Assembly (NCBI GenBank): GCA_004295045.1
Contig: SHND01000025.1
Coordinates: 1-64,000, forward strand
Direction of reading: 5' to 3'
DNA from: Chloroflexota bacterium
Lineage (GTDB): Bacteria > Chloroflexota > Anaerolineae > UBA4142 > SHND01
DNA length: 64,000 nt
Numbering within the stretch: position 1 is the stretch's first letter; each line of letters starts with the position of its first letter. Shown here one piece after another: positions 54,076 through 63,122 of the stretch. Under the pieces are notes generated by a model. It did no database searches. It was given only the letters and a program-made list of their open reading frames with translations, and was not told the origin of the DNA. The position numbers were made by a program, and so were the translations under genes.

Positions 54076-54891
54076 ATGTACAAACGTATTGTCCTCTTGG
54101 CGAGCATCCTGCTTGCGCTTGTTTTCACTGGCATCCTCCTAACCCCTTCCGCGAACGCGGGGCCGCCTCAACAAACAGGCGTTTTCCAAACGCTCTATTT
54201 CAATTTCTTTGACGCGGGTGGGCGGCAATGTCCCGATGCCCAAGCTTCGTACATCACCAGTGATACGGAAATTTTCAAGTACTGGCCCGAAGGCACGTCA
54301 CCGGTTCCCGGAATTATCAACACCACCAATTACATGGTGTGTTGGCGGGGCAGCGTGTATTTCCCGACCGCGGGAACGTATACAGTGTACACTCTGAACG
54401 ATGACGGGATGAATGTTTGGGTAAATGGAAACATTGCCATGAACGCGTGGTTCAATCAGGGTCCCACGTGGCATCAAGGCGATTTCAATATCCCTGCCCC
54501 GGGGTACTATAGCTTTGAAGTCAAATACTATAACGCGCCGAACGCGGGCGTCGCGTGTGTGTCGTGGGCGCAAAAAGGACAGCCGTACGCGTGGCGTTGT
54601 CCCTTCCCGCCCGCGCCTGTACAACCCACTCCGCCGCCTCCAACAGTTGTCCCGCCGCCTTGCTGCGTCCCACCGCCTTGCCAATGGTGGCAAAACTGTT
54701 GGAACCCACCACCGCAACCTCCGCCTCCTCCGCCGCAAACATCGTGTTGGTATCGCATCCGCTATGGCGACACGCTCTACAGCATCGCCTGGCGCTTTGG
54801 GGTGACCACCTGGCAATTACAGCAGTGGAATAACATACAAAATCCAAATTTGATTTATGCCGGAATGGTCATCAAAGTCTGTCCGTGGTAA
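54076..54891 (+). CDS. secreted PA14-like and LysM protein
   Basis: The 271-residue protein has a signal peptide (about 1-27), a PA14-like domain (about 35-180, with the DDG core YTLNDDGMNVWVNG), a Pro/Cys/Trp-rich linker (about 190-225) and one LysM domain (YRIRYGDTLYSIAWRFGVTTWQLQQWNNIQNPNLIYAGMVIKV, about 228-270) framed by two cysteines. LysM binds peptidoglycan or chitin-like glycans and PA14 binds sugars, so the protein probably links wall and outside glycan. It is followed by a strong terminator. Confidence 0.88.
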   Translation: MYKRIVLLASILLALVFTGILLTPSANAGPPQQTGVFQTLYFNFFDAGGRQCPDAQASYITSDTEIFKYWPEGTSPVPGIINTTNYMVCWRGSVYFPTAGTYTVYTLNDDGMNVWVNGNIAMNAWFNQGPTWHQGDFNIPAPGYYSFEVKYYNAPNAGVACVSWAQKGQPYAWRCPFPPAPVQPTPPPPTVVPPPCCVPPPCQWWQNCWNPPPQPPPPPPQTSCWYRIRYGDTLYSIAWRFGVTTWQLQQWNNIQNPNLIYAGMVIKVCPW

Positions 54892-54897
54892 AAGCAG

Positions 54898-54935
54898 AAA
54901 CCCTTCGAGGTTGGAAAATCTCGAAGGGTTTTTTT
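54898..54935 (+). terminator. rho-independent terminator after the LysM gene
   Basis: A perfect 12-bp stem (54898-54909 with 54920-54931, AAACCCTTCGAG and complement) is followed by a run of T residues (54929-54935). Confidence 0.9.
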
Positions 54936-54985
54936 CGCACATCGGAACATGCGCGTATAAAATAGCGTCTGGAAAGTAATTCCTC

Positions 54986-56287
54986 ATGCGCCATCGAATC
55001 CGATCTGTTTCGAGAATTTTTTTCTCGCTCCTCTTTGCCGTTTTATTTTTTGCCAATCCCATTCCCTCCGCACACGCGCAAATTCCATTTACGGGATTTC
55101 AAGCCACCTATTATCAAGGACGAAATCTTCAAGGCAAGCCCATTCTCACACGCCTTGAACCCGCGGTCAATTGGGCGTACGAAGCGGGCGGTTCCCCCGC
55201 GCCGGGCGTCGTGCCTTCCACCGATTTTTCAACGCGTTGGGAAGGTTGGTACGCACTCGACCGGGCAGGCGCGTGGACATTCACCTATACGTCAGATGAC
55301 GGCGGGCGCGTGTGGATTGATAATGAACTCGTGATTGATATGTGGTACGATCACATGCCGCTCACGCGCGCCGTAACCAAAGAATTTGCGCCCGGCTTTC
55401 ATCTTGTCCGTGTCGAATACTTTCAGAATAGCGGTGGGATGACCTCACAACTCACCATTACGCCCCCGGGCGCGTTTCCCGATTGGATGGGTGAATATTT
55501 TGACAATCCGTACTTGCTCGGGCAGCCGAGTTACCGCGTAAACGACACAGAGATCAATTTCAATTGGGGCAGCGGCAGTCCCGATGCGCGTATTCCTTCC
55601 GAAAATTTTTCCGTACGATGGTCGCGCCTGTACAACTTTGCCAGAGGAAATTATAACTTTAGCGCAACCGCCGATGATGGAATTCGCGTATGGGTTGGCG
55701 ATACGCTGGCAATTGACGGCTGGGTGCCGCAGCAAGCGCGGACGTACACGAACACGTTGTTCTTGGATGGAACATATCCCGTGCGCGTAGAATATTTTGA
55801 GCAAGGCGGTCAAGCCCTCGTCAACCTTTTTTTCAAGCCGACGAATGCTCCCGCGCCCTCGACCGCAAACGAGACGTGGCGCGGCGAATTTTTCGACAAC
55901 ACGCATCTCATTCCGCCCGCCAAGTGCGAACAGGCGGCAGCGCAAATAAACTTTAATTGGGGCGGAGCTTCGCCCGGCTGTGAAATTGGAGGGCAACTTT
56001 TTTCGGCGCGTTGGACTGCCGTGCGCAATACGCTCGCAACCGGTTTTTACACCGTACAGCTGGACGTGGATGATGGCGCGCGTATTTTTGTGGACGATAC
56101 ATTGATTCTCGACGCGTGGCGCGAACAAGCGCCGACAAAATATGCGGCGACGTTTTATCTGAACGCGGGCGTACACGAATGGCGCGTTGAATACTTTCAG
56201 GGCGTCGGCGGCGCGCAGCTTAGACTCGAAGTTATACCCGGCGTCACGCCGCCTGTTGCGAGTACAACTTTCAATCCAACTCACTAA
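54986..56287 (+). CDS. secreted protein of three PA14-like domains
   Basis: The 433-residue protein has a signal peptide (about 1-31) and three PA14-like domains of about 125 residues, each with a double-Asp core: YTSDDGGRVWIDNELVIDMW, SATADDGIRVWVGDTLAIDGW and LDVDDGARIFVDDTLILDAW. Each also has a conserved VRVEYF strand. The domains resemble those of the LysM and C39-like proteins in this window. PA14 domains bind carbohydrates. TATAAAAT (54956-54963) and GGAAAG provide promoter and ribosome binding site. No anchor is visible, so it is probably secreted. Confidence 0.87.
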   Translation: MRHRIRSVSRIFFSLLFAVLFFANPIPSAHAQIPFTGFQATYYQGRNLQGKPILTRLEPAVNWAYEAGGSPAPGVVPSTDFSTRWEGWYALDRAGAWTFTYTSDDGGRVWIDNELVIDMWYDHMPLTRAVTKEFAPGFHLVRVEYFQNSGGMTSQLTITPPGAFPDWMGEYFDNPYLLGQPSYRVNDTEINFNWGSGSPDARIPSENFSVRWSRLYNFARGNYNFSATADDGIRVWVGDTLAIDGWVPQQARTYTNTLFLDGTYPVRVEYFEQGGQALVNLFFKPTNAPAPSTANETWRGEFFDNTHLIPPAKCEQAAAQINFNWGGASPGCEIGGQLFSARWTAVRNTLATGFYTVQLDVDDGARIFVDDTLILDAWREQAPTKYAATFYLNAGVHEWRVEYFQGVGGAQLRLEVIPGVTPPVASTTFNPTH

Positions 56288-56409
56288 CCAAAATCGTTTG
56301 AGATGCGATGAAATATTCACCGCGTTAATTGTAAATCGTAAATCTGTGACAAGTGTGGTAAAATCAGCTCCGTTCCGCTCAACGAGCGTTTCTCCCACAT
56401 TCACTGCTG

Positions 56410-58386
56410 ATGGCTGATCAAGAATTTCAACCATTCCATTCACTTCCTTCACGACGAAAGAAAACTGCGCCTTCTCAACAACAGATGCCGCCGGCGCCTC
56501 CGCCTCCCGAGATGACGCCCGAAGCGCGCATTGAATTGCGCCGCGCCCGCCGCGTCCAAAAACGCGCGCGCGCGAAAATCGGCGCGCCGATCCTTGTGCT
56601 GGCGGTTGTGGCATTGCTGACGCTTGGCATCTTTTTTGGATACCAAATGTATCTGCGCGGTCGCGCGGTGCCGGGCGTGCGCGTCCTGGGCGAAGACATT
56701 GGCGGGATGACGCGCGCCCAAGCGGACGAACGCATCCGCGAAAAATTGGGCGACCCCAATGTTTTGTTGGAACGCTTTGGCGGCGAACAAATCGTTTTGC
56801 GCGATGGCGCGAACGTCTATCGCGCGTGGCCCTGGGAATTGGGCTTTCGCAGCGATTTGAAACCGGCGCTTGATGTTGCCTTTCAAGTTGGACACGGCAG
56901 CGATTTCACGCTCGCCTTGATCGAACAAGCGCGCGCTTTGACGCTCGGCGCGGATGTGAACGCCTCTGCCGCGTTTGATGACACGATTGCAAAACAATAT
57001 GTCAGTGTGTTGGCATCGCAGATAGATCGCCCGCCGCGTGATGCTTCCTATCGGCTCGAAGGAATGCAGCTGGTCGAATCGCCCGCGCAGGCGGGACGGC
57101 GACTGAACGGTGACGAGACTTTCCGACGCATCAAACAATTCGCGGCGAGCCCATCCGGTGATGTGGCGCTGCCGATTGAAGATTTAGCGCCGCACGCTGT
57201 TGACGCAAAACAGGCGCAAGCGCAAATCAACGCGTTTCTCGCCGCGCCATTGGTCTTGCAATTTCAAGAACGCGCGTGGGCAATTGACCAAGCGGCGCTT
57301 GCACAAATGTTGACCTTGCAGCCGACATCGAACGCGGACGGCTCACAAAGTTACAAAGCTGTGCTGAACGAAACGGCGATTCGCGCAAAAGTGGAAACGT
57401 TGGCGCGCGAGATCAATCAATCGCCGCGCGACGCGCGTTTTCATTTCAATGAAGGGACTCTGACGCCGACGGTGATGAGCCAAGAGGGGCGAACGCTGGA
57501 CATTGACGCGACGATGCAGGCGATTGCGTTAAAATTTCAGCAAGCGACCGCACAAAATCGCGTAGCGGGCAACGCGGCGCCCGTATCGTCAATCAACGCC
57601 CTGCGCGCCAATACCATCGAACTTGCCGTCGCGGTGACAAAACCGCAAGTGGATACGCGCGATGCCGACAAATTGGGCATCAGGGAGTTGGTTTCGAGCG
57701 GCACAAGCCAATTTCGCGGCTCGATTGCCAATCGGATTATCAATATCAAAACGGCGCAAGCCTCTTTCGATGGCGTCGTGATTCCGCCGGGCGCGACTTT
57801 TTCGTTTATCAAGTACCTGACGGAAATTGTCGAAGCGAATGGCTATGAAGACGCGTACGTGATTTTTGGCGACCGCACGGTGTTGGGACCGGGCGGGGGA
57901 GTATGCCAAGTTTCGACGACAATGTTCCGCGCCGCGTTTTTTGCCGGATTCCCGATCACCGAGCGTTGGGAACACGCGTACCGCGTCGGTTATTACGAGC
58001 CGCCCAAAGGCTTGGACGCGGCGGTGTTTGTTCCCAGCGCGGATATGAAATTTGTGAACGACACGCCGAATTATATTTTGATCGAACCTGTGCTTGACGC
58101 CAAGAACCTGCGCCTCACATTTAATTTTTACGGTACTAAACCGAACGGGCGCGAGGTCAAAATGACCGAGCCCGAAGTCTCAAACAAAGTGCCGCATCCC
58201 CCGACAAAGTACATTGACGACCCGAATCTCGCGCGCGGCAAAACGAAACAGATTGACTTTGCAGTGGATGGTGAAGATGTGGTGTTGTATCGCGAAATTT
58301 ATCAGAACGGACAGCTCGTCACGCGCGAAAAATTCAAGAGCCATTATGATCCATGGCAAGCGGTGTATTTAAGAGGAACGAAATAA
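56410..58386 (+). CDS. VanW/YoaR family cell-wall protein
   Basis: The 658-residue protein has a basic, Pro-rich cytoplasmic start, one membrane helix (about 58-79), two YoaR-type peptidoglycan-binding domains (about 90-360) and the VanW domain (about 440-590, with PPGATFSFIKYLTEIVEANGYEDAY, GPGGGVCQVSTTMFRAAFFAGFPITERW and the YEPPKGLDAAVF strand). A G5-like beta tail follows. VanW proteins modify or bind the cell wall; their biochemical role is unsettled. The ATG has no clear ribosome binding site. A TAAAAT box (about 56361) is a possible -10. Confidence 0.9.
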   Translation: MADQEFQPFHSLPSRRKKTAPSQQQMPPAPPPPEMTPEARIELRRARRVQKRARAKIGAPILVLAVVALLTLGIFFGYQMYLRGRAVPGVRVLGEDIGGMTRAQADERIREKLGDPNVLLERFGGEQIVLRDGANVYRAWPWELGFRSDLKPALDVAFQVGHGSDFTLALIEQARALTLGADVNASAAFDDTIAKQYVSVLASQIDRPPRDASYRLEGMQLVESPAQAGRRLNGDETFRRIKQFAASPSGDVALPIEDLAPHAVDAKQAQAQINAFLAAPLVLQFQERAWAIDQAALAQMLTLQPTSNADGSQSYKAVLNETAIRAKVETLAREINQSPRDARFHFNEGTLTPTVMSQEGRTLDIDATMQAIALKFQQATAQNRVAGNAAPVSSINALRANTIELAVAVTKPQVDTRDADKLGIRELVSSGTSQFRGSIANRIINIKTAQASFDGVVIPPGATFSFIKYLTEIVEANGYEDAYVIFGDRTVLGPGGGVCQVSTTMFRAAFFAGFPITERWEHAYRVGYYEPPKGLDAAVFVPSADMKFVNDTPNYILIEPVLDAKNLRLTFNFYGTKPNGREVKMTEPEVSNKVPHPPTKYIDDPNLARGKTKQIDFAVDGEDVVLYREIYQNGQLVTREKFKSHYDPWQAVYLRGTK

Positions 58387-58389
58387 AAA

Positions 58390-58419
58390 AGAGCGGCAGT
58401 GTCAATGCACTGCCGCTCT
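58390..58419 (-). terminator. terminator of the flavoprotein operon
   Basis: A perfect 12-bp stem (58390-58401 with 58408-58419, AGAGCGGCAGTG and complement) is followed on the minus strand by six T residues. It also lies just past the VanW stop, so it may serve both strands. Confidence 0.85.
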
Positions 58420-58421
58420 CG

Positions 58422-59642
58422 CTATTTAGCGCGCAACGTTTCTTTGACGAGTCCCAAACTTTTACGCAATAGTTTTGGATTTCCCGCGAGCGCTAACAGT
58501 GTCCAACTGCTCACAAAATTGGATGCCATCGCTTCGCCGAATTGCTGCGCCGTCAAATGATCGAGCAATTCAATTCCCTCATCCCACTGCGCGTCGTTCC
58601 AACCCGCAATGCGCTTGTTGATGAGCGCGGCGATACGTAAATTTTTGCCATACTGTTTTCGCCACTGCTGTTCGTAACGCGCGAGAAAATTTTCGGAAAC
58701 ATCATTCGCGTTTAATGCTTCCGCCGCGATTTGACCCGCCATCATTCCGCCGCGCATCGCCCAACGAATTCCTTCGCCCAACAACGCCGAAGGTTGTCCC
58801 GCCGCGTCACCGACTGCCAAAATTCCGCTGCCCACAAATTTTTTCGCCAAACCGTCAGAGGGAATCAAACCATAGTGATATTCGAGCGGCTGCGCACCGC
58901 GCAAATTGATGTTAAAGGCGTGGGCGTTTTCGACGAACTTGTCCAAATAATCGCGCGGATTTTCTTTCGAGTCGCCGTGAATGATGCCCACGCCAACACG
59001 CACGCGATGATTGCCATACGGCGCCGTCCACGCATAACCCGCCGGCGCGAACGCGCTGCCCACGATGCCCACCGTCTCGCTTTCCTCATAGTGCGGCGCG
59101 TACATGTCGTATTCTGCGCCGACGCCGAAGCGGTTAAAACCCGCGTGAATTCCCGCGCGTTTCGAGAGCGTCGCGCGATAGCCGGTTGCATCAATCGTCA
59201 ATCGCGCGCGGATGAGTAATTCGTCGCCGCGGACATCTTTGGCGTGGACTCCCGCGACCATTCCATTTTCAATCAGCACATCCGTTGCAGTTGTGCTCAT
59301 ACGGAGTATTGCGCCCGCGTCAATTGCGCGTTCGGCAAGAAACTGAAACACCGCGCGCACATTCAAAATACACGCAAAGGGCGGATCGTACTCGCGCGCG
59401 ACGACGCGATGCGCTGAATGCATCCGCCCGCGTTTTAACGGATGATAGAGCTGCGGCGGAATGTCCAACTCTACCGCGTCGCGGATAAACGTTCCGCCGG
59501 TGGTGCGCGTGGGCGAACCAATCTCGGCGTTCGCTTCGAGAATCAAAACGCGCGCGCCGCGTTCGGCTAAAATTTTGGCGGCGGACAATCCACCGGGTCC
59601 GCCGCCAACAATTACAACATCAACTTCAAGTGATGAATTCAT
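58422..59642 (-). CDS. geranylgeranyl reductase family flavoprotein (first of a pair)
   Basis: The 406-residue protein (ATG 59642) has an N-terminal Rossmann FAD motif (VDVVIVGGGPGGLSAAKILAERGARVLILEANAEIG), the GGTFIRDAVELDIP region, an internal DATGYRATLS motif and the C-terminal GDAAGQPSALLGEGIRWAMRGGMMAGQIA FAD/dimer motif (about 280-310). Family members reduce prenyl side chains of lipids and quinones or act as related monooxygenases. It overlaps the stop of its paralogue by 1 nt (TGATG). The longer frame to 59681 is rejected. Confidence 0.87.
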   Translation of the reverse strand: MNSSLEVDVVIVGGGPGGLSAAKILAERGARVLILEANAEIGSPTRTTGGTFIRDAVELDIPPQLYHPLKRGRMHSAHRVVAREYDPPFACILNVRAVFQFLAERAIDAGAILRMSTTATDVLIENGMVAGVHAKDVRGDELLIRARLTIDATGYRATLSKRAGIHAGFNRFGVGAEYDMYAPHYEESETVGIVGSAFAPAGYAWTAPYGNHRVRVGVGIIHGDSKENPRDYLDKFVENAHAFNINLRGAQPLEYHYGLIPSDGLAKKFVGSGILAVGDAAGQPSALLGEGIRWAMRGGMMAGQIAAEALNANDVSENFLARYEQQWRKQYGKNLRIAALINKRIAGWNDAQWDEGIELLDHLTAQQFGEAMASNFVSSWTLLALAGNPKLLRKSLGLVKETLRAK

Positions 59643-60814
59643 CAGTTCCTTCCGCGAACTTGTTGTGCCGCCTTTTTCCAAAAATAGCGCGGCGCTTGGC
59701 GCAGGGATTTGCCCACGACCGTCTGATAGTCCATGTTGGCGTGTGTGAGTTCCTCTGTGAAAAGTTGAAGCGGCTTGGCTTGGTTATACAATTTCAAGAG
59801 GGTGACAGGCATACGATAAAAGACGCGCCCCAGCCCCCGCGCGTAGCGGTAATCGCGCGTAAATTCTTTTTGAATTTGGACGGTGTATTCTGAAAATTCC
59901 AAGTTGCCTTTACTAAACCCGCGCACGATGTGCTGCGCCGCGAGTCCGCCGCTTTTGATTGCGGCGTAAATCCCCTCGCCCGAAATGGGATCAACGAGAT
60001 TTGCCGCGTCGCCAACCAACACAACACGTTCTGCGCTCACCGGCCGCGACGTGCCCCCAAGCGGCAAGGTGTGTCCGTGTAACGCGATGTGTTTCGCATT
60101 GTGCAGCGTTGGTTCGGAGGCGATGAATTGTTTCAAGAGTTCGCGCAAATTCAATTTTTGCGCGGCGTGTACGAACGCGCCGACTCCCACCGAGAGATGT
60201 TCCGCTTTCGGAAAAATCCACGCATAGCCCCACGGCACCGCGCCAAAATCCAAATGCCACGCGCCGCGCCAATGCGCAATGGCTGTGTCCGCAAGTTCCA
60301 TCTCTGCTTCCAATGCCGCCGCAATTTTTCGATCGTGGTGCAATCCTGCCGCGCGCGCGACCAGTCCATTCGCGCCGTCCGCGCCGACGATTACCTGAGC
60401 GCAAAGTTCATCACCATTCACCTGAACGCGCACGCCGTCATCGCCAATTTCAACCTTTTTCACGGGTGAGGCGTCGCGCACGTGTGCCCCGGCTTTTGCC
60501 GCTTGGTCTGCCAGCAGCGCGTCAAATTTATCGCGCATCACCGACCAGCCGATAGGTTCGCCGAATTCAACGGGAAAGCGAATTTCGTCGCGGTATGCTA
60601 CAGAGGCACGCGTGATGGAATCTTCAACCGTTGGTGAAAAATCTACGTCTAAAACATTTTTCACTTTGGCAGTGACGCCGCCGCCGCACGGTTTGTAACG
60701 CGGCATTTTTTCTTTTTCCAATAAAAGCGTTTTTACTCCCGCCCGCGCCAAGTGGCGCGCGGCAGTTGTGCCGCTTGGTCCCGAACCGACGACAATTACA
60801 TCGTAATCGAACAT
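59642..60814 (-). CDS. geranylgeranyl reductase family flavoprotein (second of a pair)
   Basis: The 390-residue paralogue has the FAD motif YDVIVVGSGPSGTTAARHLARAGVKTLLLEKEKMPRYKPCGGGVTAK (PRYKPCGGG is typical of the GGR family), VIVGADGANGLVARAAGL, YAWIFPKAEHLSVGVG and VVLVGDAANLVDPISGEGIYAAIKSGGLAA. It is likely to saturate isoprenoid chains (quinones, lipids) using NADPH or ferredoxin. Its product and electron donor are not readable here. It forms an operon with the downstream paralogue. No ribosome binding site is seen before the ATG. Confidence 0.88.
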   Translation of the reverse strand: MFDYDVIVVGSGPSGTTAARHLARAGVKTLLLEKEKMPRYKPCGGGVTAKVKNVLDVDFSPTVEDSITRASVAYRDEIRFPVEFGEPIGWSVMRDKFDALLADQAAKAGAHVRDASPVKKVEIGDDGVRVQVNGDELCAQVIVGADGANGLVARAAGLHHDRKIAAALEAEMELADTAIAHWRGAWHLDFGAVPWGYAWIFPKAEHLSVGVGAFVHAAQKLNLRELLKQFIASEPTLHNAKHIALHGHTLPLGGTSRPVSAERVVLVGDAANLVDPISGEGIYAAIKSGGLAAQHIVRGFSKGNLEFSEYTVQIQKEFTRDYRYARGLGRVFYRMPVTLLKLYNQAKPLQLFTEELTHANMDYQTVVGKSLRQAPRYFWKKAAQQVRGRN

Positions 60815-60868
60815 TTATGATTCATGCACTTGGAGCTATGATTTCTTACCGCACATTCACACGCGCAG

Positions 60869-61432
60869 TTACCCGCCCAAATACTGGAGCGCCGCGCGCA
60901 ATTTGTCTTCGAGAGTGACGCCCGGCGCCGCACGTGCGGCGCGTTGTGCTTCCGCCGCGCTGTACCCCAAATTGATGAGCGTGGCTGCCACTTCGCCGTC
61001 GAGCGGGGAGAGTTCGGAAATTTCTTCGCCCAACTCGATTTTGCCTTTGAGCTCGAGCACGAGACGCTGGGCGGTCTTTTTGCCAATGCCTTTGATGCCA
61101 CTCAAAATTTCGAGATTGCCTTGCGCGATGGCGGCGCGAATTTCATTCGGCGGCGCGGACGAAAGAATGCCGAGCGCGACTTTCGGACCGATGCCCGAAA
61201 CACTCAAGAGCATCTCAAATAAATCGAGTTCATCTTGCGTCGCAAACCCAAAGAGCGACAGATCATCCTCGCGCACGTGAAGATGCGTATAAAGTTCTGC
61301 CGGCGTTCCCAAATCGCCGAGAGATGAAAGCGTCGTTGTTGGAACGCGCACGCGATAGCCGACGCCGTTCACATCGAGAATGATGGAATCGGTCGCGCGT
61401 TGGAAAAGCGTGCCGCGGAGAAGAGAGATCAT
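60869..61432 (-). CDS. ruvA: Holliday junction DNA helicase subunit RuvA
   Basis: The 187-residue protein has the OB-fold domain (about 1-64, LLRGTLFQRATDSIILDVNGVGYRVRV), two helix-hairpin-helix motifs (LSVSGIGPKVALGILS and LSGIKGIGKKTAQRLVLELKGKI, about 70-135) and the C-terminal domain III (GEVAATLINLGYSAAEAQRA, about 142-187) that binds RuvB. RuvA recognises Holliday junctions and loads RuvB, which is not in this window. It lies 23 nt after a membrane PASTA protein gene in what looks like one operon with ruvC. Confidence 0.95.
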   Translation of the reverse strand: MISLLRGTLFQRATDSIILDVNGVGYRVRVPTTTLSSLGDLGTPAELYTHLHVREDDLSLFGFATQDELDLFEMLLSVSGIGPKVALGILSSAPPNEIRAAIAQGNLEILSGIKGIGKKTAQRLVLELKGKIELGEEISELSPLDGEVAATLINLGYSAAEAQRAARAAPGVTLEDKLRAALQYLGG

Positions 61433-61455
61433 AGTTGCAGCTCAAAATTGAAATA

Positions 61456-62511
61456 TTACGGCGTGGGCGTCAGAGAACGACACGAAAAGAATCGAATCGT
61501 GGCGCCACGTGGGACGCGCGTGCCCGGGTTTGTCGCCTGACTCATCACAAGACCTGCACAGGTTGGTGTGGACTGAACTACAACCTCCCCTTGCAAACCC
61601 AGTAGCGCGAGTTTTTCTATCGCGCCTTCTGGAGTCAAGCCAACAAGGGGTGGGACAAGAATTCCATCTAACGTTGGGTGTGCTGTGACCAAAGGCAATG
61701 GAGTCGAATCAGGCAAGGGTGTGAATGTGGGAGTGGTGAGGTGCGATGGCACACGAACTCGAAAATCATCAAAGCGTATATTCCCATTCAGGTTTCCAAA
61801 AGTCAACCCACCTACCACGCCAAGTCGTCCGGATGGGAATCGGTTGTCTTGAAATTCTCCAACATATTCGTCATTGATGAGAAATGTAAAATGTGAGTCG
61901 TCAACGATCGCGCGCAGTGAATTGCGCCCACCTGTTCTCAAGTTGGTGGGGCTGTGCCATTTGTCCAACTCAATCTCAGTTCCATTTTCAATCGCCGAAA
62001 AAATCACAGATTCTTCGTCAACGAGTTCAAGGAGATAAAGATTGGTCGAGTCCTGCAAGCCAAGAACCAATCCATAGCGGAACCCCGAGTTTTTTTGGGG
62101 CTCGACGGATACCTGAACATCATAGATGCCAAACTTGTCCCGCGTACCAGGGACCCAAAACTTTTGCCCGAATATAGATTCAATCTCCCATTCGTACGCG
62201 CCGCGATTCAATTTCGCTTGCATGCGATCTAAACCAAACTCACGTTTTCCTATGAACCAACTAGACGATTCTACATAACGTTCGAATTGGGAATGAAAAA
62301 CTTCATTCCACACGCGGGCGGCAGCCAGAGTGGGTTCGATCTCAATTCGCGCGCGCGGCGGATTTGATCCATCTGGCGCCTGCATCTCAGGTGCAGCTGG
62401 GATCAAAAGAAAAAGACCTACCGTAACTGCAGCAAGACACAAGCATAACAAAAGTACGCCAAGCAAAACAAGGACAAGGCGCGACTCGCGTTGCGGCGCA
62501 TTATTTCCCAT
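61456..62511 (-). CDS. membrane-anchored concanavalin-like and PASTA protein
   Basis: The 351-residue protein (ATG 62511) has one N-terminal membrane helix (about 15-39) and an extracytoplasmic concanavalin/laminin-G-like domain (about 65-250, WEIESIFGQKFWVPGTRDKFGIYDVQVSVEPQ, then NGNIRFDDFRVRVP). A Thr/Pro linker follows, then one PASTA domain (about 280-345, LVPPLVGLTPEGAIEKLALLGLQGEVVVQSTPTCAGLVMSQATNPGTRVPRGATIRFFSCR). PASTA binds peptidoglycan. Its place between ruvC and ruvA is unexpected. A GAAGGG ribosome binding site precedes the ATG. A TTG at 62523 is the alternative start. Confidence 0.82.
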   Translation of the reverse strand: MGNNAPQRESRLVLVLLGVLLLCLCLAAVTVGLFLLIPAAPEMQAPDGSNPPRARIEIEPTLAAARVWNEVFHSQFERYVESSSWFIGKREFGLDRMQAKLNRGAYEWEIESIFGQKFWVPGTRDKFGIYDVQVSVEPQKNSGFRYGLVLGLQDSTNLYLLELVDEESVIFSAIENGTEIELDKWHSPTNLRTGGRNSLRAIVDDSHFTFLINDEYVGEFQDNRFPSGRLGVVGGLTFGNLNGNIRFDDFRVRVPSHLTTPTFTPLPDSTPLPLVTAHPTLDGILVPPLVGLTPEGAIEKLALLGLQGEVVVQSTPTCAGLVMSQATNPGTRVPRGATIRFFSCRSLTPTP

Positions 62512-62531
62512 AGACCCTTCCAATCAAAAAG

Positions 62532-63029
62532 CTAGCTTTGTGAATCAATCAATTCGCGCAGTCGCGCGCTTTGCAAATGACAGATCGCGATGGCGACCGC
62601 ATCCGCCGCGTCATCGGGTTTTGGCACATCGTCCAGATGAAGCAGCATGCGCACCATTTGCTGCATCTGATATTTGTCCGCGCCGCCGTAACCTGAAACT
62701 GCTTGTTTGATTTCGTTCGGCGTATATTCCGCAAGCGGAAGGTGCGCCTGCGCGACGGCAAGCATTGCTACGCCGCGCGCGTGTCCCACCGAAAGCGCGG
62801 TCGTGATGTTGCGGGCGAAAAAAAGTTTTTCGATGGCAGCTTGGTCCGGTTTGTATTCGCGAATCAATTGAACCAATTCGCCGTAGATGACAAGCAGACG
62901 TTGATCGAGCGGGGTCTTGGTGGGAGTTGAAATCGCGCCGCAGGTGACGAGTTCCATCTCATCATCGGCGGCGCGCACAATGCCGTAACCGCACAGCGCC
63001 GTGCCGGGGTCAATGCCTAACGCAATCAT
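62532..63029 (-). CDS. ruvC: Holliday junction resolvase RuvC
   Basis: The 165-residue endonuclease has the four catalytic acids: D7 in GIDPGTALCGYG, the Glu in AAIEKLFFARN (about 66), and the two in PDDAADAVAIAICH near residues 138-141 (the DAADA segment). The RNaseH-like fold is complete. It cuts Holliday junctions symmetrically. It lies 20 nt upstream of the PASTA protein gene and downstream of yebC, in the usual yebC-ruvC-ruvA arrangement. Confidence 0.96.
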   Translation of the reverse strand: MIALGIDPGTALCGYGIVRAADDEMELVTCGAISTPTKTPLDQRLLVIYGELVQLIREYKPDQAAIEKLFFARNITTALSVGHARGVAMLAVAQAHLPLAEYTPNEIKQAVSGYGGADKYQMQQMVRMLLHLDDVPKPDDAADAVAIAICHLQSARLRELIDSQS

Positions 63030-63054
63030 AGTGATCTAGTGTCGGCGTGAAATC

Positions 63055-63122
63055 GTGCGATAGTGGCGGAATCATTTTGGTTTAACTTGTCGCACTACCG
63101 CACTATCACACCATTGCACTAT
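63055..63122. repeat. word-built inverted repeat between ruvC and yebC
   Basis: GTGCGATAGTG (63055-63065) pairs with CACTATCACAC (63101-63111), 11 bp with one mismatch; the words CGCACTACC and CACTATC recur between and after them. The wording resembles the element at 38424-38490. It separates yebC from the ruv genes, so yebC may be processed away from them. Confidence 0.7.
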
